A stretch of 64,000 bases of DNA from Anas platyrhynchos (taxonomy: Eukaryota; Chordata; Aves; Anseriformes; Anatidae): the NCBI RefSeq assembly GCF_047663525.1, contig NC_092593.1, forward strand, positions 22,044,001-22,108,000, in the 5' to 3' direction. Both the position numbers and the translations under genes were made by a program. Numbering within the stretch: the first letter of the stretch is position 1; every line of letters starts with the position of its first letter. Shown piece by piece: positions 26,791 through 45,700 of the stretch. Below the pieces are notes generated by a model. The model searched no databases, was not told the origin of the DNA, and saw nothing but the letters and a program-made list of their open reading frames with translations.

Positions 26791-27897
26791 CTACCTGCAG
26801 CAGAGACAGGGCATTTTCCTCATGCTGTGAAAAAGCACGTGAAGGATCTGAAACCTTGAGGGGGGCTTCCTGCCTGTCCCCCTGGCCCCCCCATCCCGAG
26901 GGAGCTGCCAGACAAGCAGAACCAGGGAGAAGGCGATGCCACTGCCTGTCCCCCCCCCCCGGCCCCCATCCTCTCCCAGCAGCAGCCTTTTGCTGGGGGC
27001 TGGCGGAGGCGACACAAATCAACACTCACAGTAAAGCTTATATAAAAAGGGCAAAAAAAAAAGAAAAGAAAAAAAAAACAGAGTGCAGTAAGCAATTTTG
27101 ATTATTTTCTGATAGCCTCTTGTTTCCCACAGTTATGCATTTGCAGAACATTTTGTAAGCAATTTCTTTATGATGTGACTTAATCTATTTTGTGTTTTCA
27201 AAAGGAAATATAAATCGAAGCCCAAGAGTGAAAGGGCTGGGATCTTGAGCTTTTAAAAGTGGCTAGTGCATATTAACAGCAGCTACTTTTGATCAACAAT
27301 TTTTTGCTATGTATTTTGTGGAATGGCTACAGGATACTCAAATGAGCATTGTAATTACACTCCATAATGTGCATCACAATGCCCTGGGCTCCGAATGATC
27401 TGTTGCGACATGTACTTGGAATAATCATTAAGATTTCTATCAAAACTGACCAAATTTCAGCCATTCTCTGAGGGTGCTGATGAATGCAGGCTCCTAGAGG
27501 CATTTATCAACTAGCACTTTTCCTCCCCCTGGGCTGTATTTATTCCTCTGTTTTTCCTTCTCTTATATTTTCCGTTTTTATGGCCTTGCCAGTTTAGGTA
27601 GAAAAAACATGGTATCAAATAGGACCAGATACGACCACCTCCAATTCAGCATGCAAGATGTCTTTGCACCCAACTTTTACTAATAAGGAAATTGCAGCAA
27701 AGCACAAGGAGATACAAACCTATTAAATTAAAAAGCAAAAAAAAAAAAAATAATAAAAAAAAAATTATTTGGAGAGAGGAAAAGTGGAAAAGATTTTTTT
27801 TTTTTTCCCCAGATCCTGTTTCTACATATCAGAGCACGGTCAAGCTAAAAAAGCACTTCAAAAAATTTATGTCCAGCAAACATGTAGAGGTCCAACT

Positions 27898-27952
27898 ACA
27901 AATTAAATCTGTAAAAGTGGCCATCCTCCTTTTTCTGTGTAACAACAAAAGG
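27898..27952. repeat. dispersed repeat, copy C
   Basis: The core taaaagtggccatcctcc and its flanks match the segment at about 28,935-28,985. It is probably a fragment of the same unidentified repeat as copies A and B. Confidence 0.6.
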
Positions 27953-28914
27953 TTTCTGTATTGCAATCAATAGCAGGCTACCTGATTATGTACCTTATTA
28001 CATCTTGTATAGTAGTGTTAGCCACTGGAGGGTGACATCTGAACAAATACATATGCCTGATCAGATCTTTTACAGAAATACACCTTTCATGAGAGAGAAA
28101 AACAATTAGTGTGTTATAGGTTACCGATTTAAAATTTACATCATAAATCAATGTCTGATTATTTTAATGCAAAATGTTTTAGCTTCATTTTATTGCACTA
28201 ACGGTTTTAATAACACACTATAATTTGCTCAGATGAAGAGGTGATTGGACAGCTCTTACAGAAATTTTTAATTACTGTCATTAGTGGCTGCAATCTTATT
28301 CTTTTCTGCAGAGCCGAGATACATGTTACTGCTTTGTGCCACAGGTACTCTGCGGTCATGAGAAACTGTACTCTACCCTTCTGCTGAAATACTCGTGCCT
28401 AAAAAAAATTAAAAACCAACCAAACAAGGAGCATAAAGTGCATTGTCTATAGTTAAGACTGGTAGTGTTTAGCCATGGATGCAGCACTGGGAGTGCTGTG
28501 GACAGAGAGAAGAGCTTCGCTACCATGCTGACAGCCAAAATGTGCATGCAGGGCGATGTGGAGGACAGCCCTCTGAGGGACCAAAGGTAACATTTGCTCT
28601 TTCTGACAATTGAGCTATTGTTGCTGGAGGCCCGTGCTCTAGCTACTGCTTGAAGCTCCTCATATGTCACCACTTTCGATTTCCCTGGGCAGATGCAGAA
28701 AGCATTGCATGCTGAATGTACTGCCCACCCTTCTGTAATTTCAGCCGATTTCCTTAGCAGATCTTCCAAGCACTGCTTCCATGTACTAACAACTCATTTC
28801 AAGGAAAGCCAAGATTTTAAAACAGACTTTTTCTTGGCAGTACCCCAGGGGTAAGCTCGCCAGGCAGTCCAGGGTAGAACAGAGCTGCCAAAGGGACACA
28901 GGTGCCCAGCAAGC

Positions 28915-29060
28915 ATGCAGACAGAGGTCTAAGAATAAATCTGCAAAAGTGGCCATCCTCCTTTTGCTATGTGACAATGAGTGTCCTTTTGGGGTTGCAG
29001 TCACCTGGGGTTCAACATAGAGATTTATTTTCCTGCTTTAGCAAGAAAGTCAACAGCCCC
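28915..29060. repeat. dispersed repeat, copy B (longest)
   Basis: Its left half matches copy C (about 27,898-27,952) and its right half matches copy A (26,738-26,790). It therefore looks like the most complete of three related copies in the intergenic region. No transposon family could be named. Confidence 0.55.
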
Positions 29061-30417
29061 TCACTGATCCCCTTTGCCTGCCCTGCCAAATGGTTTTCAA
29101 ATGTCCTGGCCAGTTTCCTCAGTAAGTCCCTGCTCTGGCTGATAAATTTTAAAGCCAATTGATTACATATGTTGCTTGGAGAACGTGGTTTCCATTAAGC
29201 ATTAAATGGAAAATTAGCTGCAGTCTGAAGCATGGACTCAGCTAGCCCATCAGTACTCCATAACATTTTATATGATGCTCTTAAAAGCTGTGAAGGTGGG
29301 TTATTTTCTAGTAAAGCCCTGACTCAAAATATTGATAAGAGCTGCTGTCATTGAGAAATGGGATCTCTTTTTTTTTTTTTTTTTTTCCTGGAATTAGTAA
29401 ATCCAGGCTCAGGAGGCACCCCTCTGCCCCGAGGGGTCTTGGCAGGACACCACCTGGGAGGCAAAGCTCCGTGAGCGCTGTGTGTGGGATCATGCATGCG
29501 CTGGTGTCTGGTTCTCACCGGCTGTCCCACACAGCCTTTTGTGTGCCATGCAGGTAAGTGTGTAATTAGGGACTTACTGAAAATGGAGATGCTTTCACAT
29601 GGCAGCTTGCAGCACACCCACAGAAAATATAAAACCTTGGTGAGGGGTCTTGTGCCCCATTGTGTTGTAGCCTAATGATGGGCTCGGGTCTGGGGCTGAT
29701 GCATGGTTTGCTTTACATGGGCACAGGTCTGCGTGCGGGCCGCACGCGCGGGGCCTCCTTCCCTCGTGCCTGCTGACAGGGGATTCGCCTGCTGCCAGGA
29801 GGGCTCCTGGAAATGCTGAACAGCAGCCCTGCTCCAGCCAAGGATAAAGGGAGGATTACGGCAAGCAGCAGAGCCACAAATCCCAAACAGCTTCTTCAGG
29901 GCCTCTCCCGTTCCTATTGCTAACAAGTACCGGCTGTGCAGGCCTCGTTGTGCTGTCTGTAGTGGCTGTATTGGATTTAATGTGATACTGCAAATGTCAC
30001 ATAAAATGGTTTACAGTGACTGGAGATTTATTTTCCTCCAGCCTGCCTTCAAGTAACATCTTGTTCTCAGAGTAACACAGCCAATTTTTTTTTTCCTAAA
30101 ATCTTACCGCAGTGCTGTCACTGTCACTTTGCTCCTAACGCTGCACGGCACTGGTGAACCAGCAAATAACCCAGCAGCTCTGATGGCAACACAGGAAAGC
30201 CTGCATGCTGCCGGCTGGGATTCTGCACGGCCTGCACGCCTGTCTGGTGTTTGCTGCTGGGCTGGGGCTGGGGCTGCAGCTGGAGGGGCCCCAAGGGGCA
30301 CACAGAGGCCCTGGGGGCTGCGGGGACGTGGGCCCCATCCTTGCTTGGGTGGGGATGTGGGGCACATGTGGTGAGAACAAGCCTGGCCCTTGAATACTGG
30401 TAGTTGTGTGGTAGTTG

Positions 30418-30488
<71 letters not shown>

Positions 30489-30560
30489 CATTATCATCAT
30501 CATCATCATTATCATCATCATTATCATCATAATCATCATTATCATCATAATCATCATTTT
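30418..30560. repeat. TTA/ATC trinucleotide microsatellite
   Basis: About 24 perfect TTA units (30,418-30,488) pass into an interrupted ATC/ATT array of another 70 bases. The long poly-Ile, poly-Met and poly-Tyr frames here are products of the repeat and are not genes. Confidence 0.97.
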
Positions 30561-30657
30561 ATTATGGTGTTTTATGATTATTATGGTGTTTTTTATTAAC
30601 TATTATTATTTTTTTCAGAGAGCGAAGGACAAAAAGTACTGCTTTGGCACGTAAACG

Positions 30658-30702
30658 GAAAAAAAAAAAAAAAAAAAAAAAAAAGAGAGAAAGAAAAAAA
30701 GA
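30658..30702. repeat. poly(A)/purine tract
   Basis: More than 20 consecutive A bases followed by GA-rich DNA mark the left edge of the CDCA7 CpG island. Confidence 0.9.
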
Positions 30703-30767
30703 GGCGCGGGGACCACGCGGCCGCCCGGCGCCTCCCCTCTGGCGCACGCCCCCCTCCGCCCGGGAGA

Positions 30768-30777
30768 TTTTCGCGCC
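30768..30777 (+). promoter_or_regulatory. E2F-type site TTTTCGCGCC
   Basis: Matches the E2F consensus TTTSSCGC closely. It lies about 300 bases before the start codon. Confidence 0.6.
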
Positions 30778-30979
30778 ACACGGCCAGGTCCTTGCAGCTC
30801 CACAAACCCCGCACCTCCAGGGGAAAAAATAAAAAGGGGTGGGGGGATCCCCGCACCGACCCCTCAGGAAGAACACATCAGAAGAGCGGTGGTTTCCCCC
30901 CCGTAGGGGTGCGGGGTCGGTCGGGGGGCGCGCGGTGCCGCGGCGGGGCGGGCTGCATCTGCCAGGACGCGGGCGCCGT

Positions 30980-30988
30980 GGCGGGAAA
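30980..30988 (-). promoter_or_regulatory. E2F-type site (GGCGGGAAA)
   Basis: GGCGGGAAA on the + strand reads TTTCCCGCC on the - strand, a standard E2F site. Confidence 0.6.
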
Positions 30989-31024
30989 GGCGCCGGCAGG
31001 CCCCGCCCTCCCCATCCCCGCCGC

Positions 31025-31050
31025 TTTGGCGCGAACGTTGAGTTCCCGCC
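31025..31050 (+). promoter_or_regulatory. paired E2F-type sites next to the CDCA7 start
   Basis: TTTGGCGC at 31025-31032 and TTCCCGCC at 31043-31050 lie 20-45 bases before the ATG, likely in or next to the transcription start region. Confidence 0.65.
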
Positions 31051-31068
31051 ACGCGCCCCGCCGCCAGC

Positions 31069-37637
<6,569 letters not shown>

Positions 37638-38850
37638 AGCTGTGATTGCCTTTAAATTACGTACTCTTTCACCAATGCCATATTATCACCTACTGTGAAT
37701 CATTTAATCAAACGAGATTACAAAGCCAGTGCCTTTGTTCCCTCCCCTTTGGGGCAAAAATAGTGCATCTCAGTGCAAATCACACTTGGAGAAACTGTTT
37801 AATGAGGGGCCTTGCCCACAGACCATTGTTTTCTTTTTAAACAACTTTTGCAAAACAGAAAACCAGATAACATCAGTTCTTGCTTTCATGCCAACAATGT
37901 GTGTTTTTTTTTTCCTGAAAGAAGATGGGACTTTAAGCCATTGGAGTTCTATTCATGCCGTAATCTGTGCTGCAGGTTTATTTATGCTTTGAAGTTGATC
38001 ACAAAAAGATAGAGATGTTCTGAACATTTCAGGGCATTGTTCCCCACAGAACCAAGCAGGGAAAGGTGTGTGCTTAACTCCTGGCCAACTTCTGCTGCAA
38101 TAGACTCTTACTGAACATAAATGATCAAATGGAAGCTAACAATTCTCTAAAACAGCAACTCATTCTTAAGTTCAAAAAGGAAGCCCTAAAGGTTGTGGTC
38201 GAGCAGTCTCCAAGCATTAACATTTAGTTTTATAGAGTACTTAAAGTGCACATTGGCCATTTTAAAGGAGATTCTTTAGTGAGTGACAAATTGTAGCAGA
38301 AGCGACTGGGGGTAAGCACTTTTGTTCTGTGTTTTCTCAGATGAGAGGAGGCCACTGCTGAAAGCTTCCGTAGCACCGCACTAGAGTTGTCTAGTGATGA
38401 CAGTAATCTGAAAGTGCTGGTGTGCATCACAGTGACCACTTAAATTACTGTTGTTTTTTTGGGTTCTCTTTTCCCTGCTCTTGCTGCCAACTATGGACTT
38501 GCTTCTGTGCAGAATCAGCCCAGGTCCTGGCAAAGGAGGATGCTTGGCTAAGTAGAGTAGTGGTTTGTTTCACTGTTGACCAACTACAAGTGGATTAAAG
38601 GTGGCAGCTTGTTGAACTCTGTCAGGAAAAGGGGCAATGACAAGCAGTCACTGGAATCAGAAGCCTTAGTTTTCTTTTACCTATGAACAAAAAGAAAAAG
38701 TAAGGACTTCCTAAACTACAGTCCAGCTTAAGGTGAATTATTCTTTCAATTGCATAGAGCTTTGCAAACATAAATAGATAATGTTCTCAAAAGACATACC
38801 CTGGCTGTGGTAACAGATAAAGAAGAACAAATGATCAAAAGGCTTTTAAA

Positions 38851-38860
38851 AATAAATAAA
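38851..38860 (+). terminator. possible proximal CDCA7 poly(A) signal
   Basis: Two overlapping AATAAA words, followed after some 25 bases by a GT-rich patch (acagtttgtgagc). Confidence 0.4.
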
Positions 38861-39697
38861 GGAGATGTAAAGGTTGCGTACAGTTTGTGAGCACTTATAA
38901 ATGTGATTAGTGCTGTGGTCTTCTTAACAGTCCATCCATACTTCTATTTGTATCTGGCTGCCTGTGATCATAGGAGGTTGTTTTGCATGATGTTAATGAA
39001 GCACGAGTACAGCAAAAACTGAGATAAAGAGTATCTGGTGTTGCATGTACAGTGTCTTCTATTTTACAGCAGTCAGTGCATAAGGTGCCACAAAAATTGT
39101 ATCTGGAGAACCACAGTGTATAATTGCGCTTAGTTTGGCAATGGAAACTACTGTATAAGCTTTGTATAAGGTTTAGAATGCAATGTTATACATAATGTAC
39201 AGTTGAATAGTAGGGAGAATCAGCTTGGATTTATTAAGCACTAGAACAAAACATGGCTTTTGACCCCTCTGCTTGCACAGTGTTTGTACTGTGTGTGTAT
39301 ATAACGACCCATGATTTATACCTTTCTGGGAGCTAGATCAGTGTGTGTGGGAGGAGAGAAGAATTTGGACACAAGATACTTACGTCCCAGACTTGAAGAT
39401 CTGTTTCATAAATCATCTGTGCTGTTGAAAATCTCCTGTCCTCTGTTTTTGTAGCGTGAATAGCTGTGCAATCTAATGTGGAGTGTGATCTACCCTCTAG
39501 GTACATTTCATGAAGAAGGAACTCTAGAAGTACATGTTCTGACAGATAAGAGCGATTTTTCTAATTGCTGGGCTTCCCTTCTGATTGCTAGAGCTTGAAA
39601 GGACTGTGCTAAAAGCAAACCCTTGCTTTGTATCCTGGAGACTGCTGTATTAAGATTGTTTTCATCTGCAAAGCTGTATGAAGGTTTTTATTTTGAA

Positions 39698-39703
39698 AAT
39701 AAA
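39698..39703 (+). terminator. distal CDCA7 poly(A) signal
   Basis: AATAAA followed by a T-rich downstream region (ttcttgcctcttaattgttc). It is the last plausible signal before the gene-poor region. Confidence 0.7.
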
Positions 39704-39720
39704 AATTTTCTGGGTTAGAA

Positions 39721-42700
39721 TTTCTTGCCTCTTAATTGTTCTTAAAAAGTCCATTACAGCTGCACTTAGTTTTTACCACTTTTAAGATAAACCACTTTTC
39801 AGATGTATTACGTGTACAGTTGAGAAGTACAGGAGTTGGTTGCTCTCATCATTCATGGAGGAGCAGTGTGACTACATCTTTCTCTCCCCAGTCCTGTGTA
39901 CCTAAACTAGGCTTGCTTTGATAGCCATGTTGTTCGGATTGAATTGTCTGGTAGTTAATGACTAACTTGGGATGATGGAAATACAGTTACTGAGTCCAGG
40001 CAAGATGCAGATGTTCAGAACCTTCAGCCTTTTTTCTTTAAGCTAGATACCTATATTCATCATGAGATGGAGAGGACGATATAGTTTGACACAAGTAGAA
40101 GTCAGATGCCTGCTACTGTCTCCCCTCCCCCCATTAAATTTAGAGCTGTGTGTTAAAGCAGAGAATTAACCAGGGACCTTGTTAGTAGGCTGGTAGTGCA
40201 CAAGACTGTTTCTGATACTTCTTGCTGGAGTCACTAGCTTCGTCTAAGAGAGGAGTTGAACGAGACTATGGCAGAAGATTCCATGAAAATTGTACTGAGA
40301 TGGTGGAAACAGGAAAGTGATTGAGCAGTGTCTGAGCTGCCCATAAATACACTCTAATGGTAAAATCCTCATTTTCGTTAAGATCACCAAAAGCTTTGTA
40401 CAGATGCTTACCTTTCATCACCACTGGTGACATGAAAGAAAATTTGTATTTATGTAGTATGTTAGTTTTAAGGTTTACATGATGCTGAGGTGTTTCAATC
40501 CAACTCTTCCCCCCAAGCCTCTCTACCACAGCTGCTTAAGTATTGTTAATATTAACCTGACAAAGGACTTGTGCTTCATATCCGCAGCAAGTGGGTGGCA
40601 ATTTAAGATACTGCATGGGGAGAAAAGTCTTAACTGTTGGGTAGTTTTGAAAACAAAGATGCATGGAAGCAGAATCACTGGAAAAGGAAGACCAGAAGAA
40701 TGAAGCCCATGCATAAGGTAGAATGACTTAATTTATTACTGAAAAAGGCTGCATGAGTTGATGATTCCCTCACTACTTTTAGCTCTAGGGCAGGTGGTCT
40801 TGCATCTAGGTCTAATAAAACTTCCAGCTTTTTTCTAAAACCTGTTATAATCACTTGTAATTGCTAGAAAGGATTAATAGGCAAATTGCACTCTTAGATT
40901 TCTTGGAGCTTTGTTCCTTGTGCATTCTTAGGGGTGTATGGGAAGGGCATTTGTGCCTGTGAAACAGTCTGTGAGGAAATAGTTCTGGAAGGGTGATCAA
41001 TAACTCCTTTTTAATGTTAAATATGTAAATATAACCTAAAGCCTGCTTATGAGTCAACTATTCTTTCACATTGATATAGTATCTAGAGATGGAATTGGAC
41101 AATTTTCTCCTTAATATCAGAAGATTCTCTTAAAGTAATATATATTAATATATATTTTTGGTTCTTCCCTGTCTCACTTTTTTTTTAATTTAACCATATG
41201 TTGAAGTGTTAGGTCTCTTCAGGTGTATTCCCTTGAAATAAGGATTTTTGTCTCTTAACCTATGAAGCAAAATGTATTTTTCCTTGTGTGTAAGCTACAA
41301 AAATAGCATTAAAGAATTACTTCACAGGCTGCTAAAGTAACGCACACTGCACATTCCAGAGCAGCACACTCAGCTGCTTAACAACAGCTACATTAACGTG
41401 GGGAGGTGTAATGCAAATTTAAAAAACACACGTTAGCTTTGGAAACAACTCCCTCTGCCTTCCCAGCTTCATGGGCTAAGATACCTTTTATTTGTGTGTT
41501 TAAAAAATCTTATATATAAAGAAAAGGAAGGATGTGATAATAGAGAGCATACATAGCAGCATTTACTCAGGTAGGTTAAAAGGATCAAAAAGGGCAAAGC
41601 AATTGCATCTAGTTGGAGAAGAGCTTTGTGCTGTAGGTTAAGGGAGTACAGCTAGCTTTGAAACCTCACCTGTAAGAGGCAATGTGAAGGCGTAGTTCTC
41701 CACATCTGATGCATTTGGCAAAGGAGTCACCCACTGACCTCTGCTGGCATAAACCAGCCTGTTCTCTTACGGCGTTCTGTGAGTGCAGCTCTTGCATGGC
41801 TAATGGCATAAGCTAGTATGGAGATTTTAGAAACACCACCTGCTGTTCTCTAATATTCTTGGCCACGCAGCTAGAACAAAGTGAGTAGGAAGATACAGCT
41901 TCCTCTGTCAAATGTAGGCTGCCTACTCTGGTAGGTCCTGAACTCCAGCACCATGTGGTGCTGTGCAGTGTCAGAGAAATACGTGAGTGTGTCAGCTCCA
42001 AGTGTTACGTGAGGGCATCATCACATCTTCGTGCTTAGTTCTCACCCTGCTACCAAATAAGCCTGGGACGCCTAGGTGGGTGCCTCAAACAAAAGAGCCA
42101 CCCACCCTTTGGAGTGAAAGGTGGGTGCAAGCTGTGAACCCAGTGGTGTAATGGTCAGTGCTAGTGGTAAGGGTCTTGGAAGTGGAAGGGGGAGGGCAGG
42201 ACAGGAACCTTATGGTGACTGGTAGTTATAAGAAGCTGTGGATACTGAATTTGTATGAAAACACCTGGAGGATGGAACTACAGGCACGTTAAAGATCTGC
42301 TTGCTACTACCAGTACAGGTTTCCTTCTGACTGGAATTGAACCTGCTCCAGTTGCAAGGGTGACAAACAGTTCTGTTAAATTTAAAAAAAATATATCAAA
42401 ACCAACTAACCAACCAAACTCTGCACAACCAGAAGATGTGGTATGGTCACAATGGAGTAGAAAGGTATCGCGTCAGTCTGCCTTTTATTAGTAGTACTTC
42501 AGCAGTATTTCTCAGTGCTGATTGCTTAAAGTAGAAAAGCTTAAATCAGTTGAACTGTAGATCCTGCTGTGTTGAGCCCTACTCATACAATCTTTCCCCT
42601 GGAGTATGTCTGCAGGTACAACTTACCTGCTCCTGAAAATGGAAACAAAATGTTGCTAAAATTATAGCTTTGTGTTTGGGCTCAAGTTAGCTTTATATCC

Positions 42701-45700
42701 TTATCCGTATGTTAATATCATTGCAGGCAGGGAGAGTGAAATTGTGTCCTAGGCTGTGTGAAGAGGTTTAAGTAACAGAAGCCTATGGTAAGCATCCTCA
42801 TACCGTTGTAATCACATACACAGTAACAAAGCAATCCTACCAGCACCCCTTCTGTTGGCCTTGTTTTACTTCCTTTTAATTTGAATGCCCACGTGAACAT
42901 GATATGTTTGTGAATTATTATATAAACTGGGCAAGCTCAACTGACTGCCATGGGGGCTGAGGGTAAGAAGGCTCCTTCAAATATTAAAATTCATATATCC
43001 GTCCTGAATAGCCAAGCAAGCTCCTGTCTGAAAACAAAACAACTGTAAGACTATATTGGAAATGAACAATTTTAGAATTCAGAGAGATGTAGACATTTTC
43101 TATTACATTGTATTGCTGAGGTAAAACAAGTCCAATCAGCATCAACCATTTTGTTTGGTAACATGAAGATCCACTATCTTTAGATGTGCTCTGAAGTTCC
43201 AGATCTAGAAGCCTGGTTATGTTTCTACTCAAATGTGAATGAACATAAGCACTCTTGCACGATTCTCTTTTTATATAGCTTATTAGCAGAATTTAGCAGT
43301 AGGAAAGATCCTATTTCTTAGTGCTTTTGTGGTGTGGGTTTTTTGTTGTTAGGTGTAGGGGGTGGGGTTGGTTTGGGTTTTGGGTATTTCTTTTTGAGCC
43401 TGGTTATAATGCGAATACAAGTGATAACAGTGAATCATCAGGGAAAAAAAAAAAAGCCCTTTGGAAATAAGCCAGAGTCAAATTCTTTTCTCGTGCTCTG
43501 TTCAATCTGCTTCCTCTTTAAAAGAAAACTTTCACATTAGCAGAAAAATAAATGCTTAGCCAGAGTTCTTTTTGTGTCCCTTTCAGCAGGGAGAAGGGGA
43601 TGAGTGTGCTGAGCTCAATGCCCATGCTGGCTTCCTCCTGCCGTGGAGAGTTAACACTCTAAAGGCTTTTTCTTCCCCCTTTATTTCTGTTTTCATTTAA
43701 TTCTTATGATAAAGTTTCGATGTTACATTTTTGGCATTGGAAACCAAGCACAGAGTTTTGTTGTGAGGAACTGACCTGCTTTGACATAATCCCAATTTTC
43801 TCTAGGAGAACAACTTCTGGTTTTCAAAGAGTTGCTGGGGCTAGAGAATAGCAACTGCGCTACAGACCTCTTGAAAGTAGCTCCAGTAAATAAGTAAATA
43901 TCAGTATCTATGGTAGCTGTATGTCAATACAGCATACAGATGCAGAGTTCTGTCAAAGCCTTCTGGTATCACTTTAAACAAGTCACCTTATCTGCAGCTG
44001 TTAGACCAAAACACCCTTCATCCACATATCTGAAGGCTGTTAAAAAATAAAATCAAAAAATTAAAAAAAGAATGTTCCTAATGTGACCATAACTTGCTTT
44101 TTATCAAGACTTTTTATCAAGACTGATTTTCCACAGCAAGGAGTAATGCTCTTTTTTTTCTTACTTACCTTCCAGGCACAGATGGTAGACAGCCTTTCTC
44201 CTTGCAAGCAAAGTAAGTCTATTTCTTAGTCTTAATAAGTATGAGGTATATTTTTATGGGCTAAATTCTGCTTTATAGCTGAAACAAAGTAGTTGAAAGT
44301 ATTGCAAGCTGTCAGTTGCCATTTTCTTTCTTACCTATTTTTTCCAAAAGGTCTAAAATGCAATGTCTAGAATGTGATTCCCCTCCCTCTCCCCCAGTTC
44401 TGGGGAAAAATTCTGCTGGTGAGCTGAACAGTTTGTCTGCTATCATGCTTAGCTAACTTGCTAACTAAGGCTGCCTGAAATTTAGCTTCTGGTTTTCCCT
44501 GTATATGTATCACATTATGCTTTTAACGTTCTAGGATCTTTAAAGAGACTTGATTCTTGCAAGGTCTTAGGGTTCCCTGCTATGAAAAGCTGTCAGCCTT
44601 CCTGGAGTACCCTTGTTTCCCATTTGCCATGGCTCACTATATCTACACAGTATGCAAGGAGATGCATGGATTTTGTAAAAAGGACTCTTAGACATGTCTA
44701 TGACAAACAATTCAACCTCTTCCCTATAGTTAAAAACACCTAAAACCTTTTTGTGCCTCAGTTTCTGAGCACTATTTTCCTGCTGTTTGCTAGCCATCTA
44801 AACCATGTCAAACATATCCCTCAGAAAATACAAGCAGCTGGAGTAGGAAAGCTGCTTGAGTTGTCACACCCAAGTAGCACGGGGCACCTTACTATTACTT
44901 TTCTCTATAGCCATACTGAATTCTGCAATACTGTCTTTAGCATGTTTCTGAGACATGGAATACCAAAAATACAAAGGAGGAAGAGAAGCTGTCTTGCAGC
45001 TGCCCTTTGTGCAAGGCTCATTGAGCAAGTGCCACCGACCTCACCTGGTGAGACAGGTGAAGTTGCATTGTGTTTAACAGCCTATCTGGAAGCACAGATA
45101 CTCATCAGCTAGTGTTGAGACTGAGGTTTCTCCATACCTGTTCCAAGAGAAATCTGGGTACCAATGGGACCTAATGAGAGCATATGTTAGGTGTCATGAA
45201 ATACAGATACTCTGGACTGAAGCAGCAAGTAAGATGGATCTAGTCATGAGGTCCTGTGTAGAGTTAATTGCTTGCAATTTATTCACAGGTAGTGTGTGGG
45301 GTGTGTGTTGGTGATAGTCAGTGAGGATATTTTGGTGATGTACTGCTATAAATCAGTAACTGCACTGTACTCCTTCTGTTGAAATTTGGTGGAAGCCAGA
45401 TCAGAGTTCAGCCACAGTGAGGAGATAGTGGAAGAAATGGAGCTAAAAATCTCAAGACTTCCCAATTTTCCATAAACTAAGCAACAAAAGGAGAAAATAC
45501 AGCTAATTTAAAATGTCTATTAAAAAGAAAAAAATAGATCCTTTCAGTCATACCAATTGCCCTCGGAGACTTTGGGTTTACCCACACACCTTTTGCTTTT
45601 ACCTTAAGTGAAAGACTCACTTAAAAAAACAAACAAACAAAAAAAAAACAACTGCACAGTACAGCAGTGCTATTTGCTAATGTAGATAAATTTACTTAAA

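Larger units (their letters stand above)
22271..30690. other. MAP3K20-CDCA7 intergenic region
   Basis: About 8.4 kb without a supported gene. It contains homopolymer runs (22,971-22,999; 29,368-29,386), TTTA and AAAAC microsatellites, a tandem 20-bp duplication at 26,597-26,640 and a set of related dispersed segments at about 26.7, 27.9 and 28.9 kb. A long TTA repeat closes the region just before the CDCA7 promoter. Confidence 0.6.
37638..39720 (+). other. CDCA7: CDCA7 3' UTR
   Basis: About 2.1 kb from the stop codon to just beyond the distal AATAAA. A proximal site with overlapping AATAAA words at 38851-38860 could give a shorter form of about 1.2 kb. Confidence 0.8.

Noticed and set aside
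28356..28769. 137-codon - strand open frame near 28.5 kb
   Set aside because: No recognisable family, no splice or promoter context, and it borders the dispersed-repeat segment.
30135..30654. Frames rich in Ile, Met or Tyr
   Set aside because: Direct translation of the TTA/ATC microsatellite.
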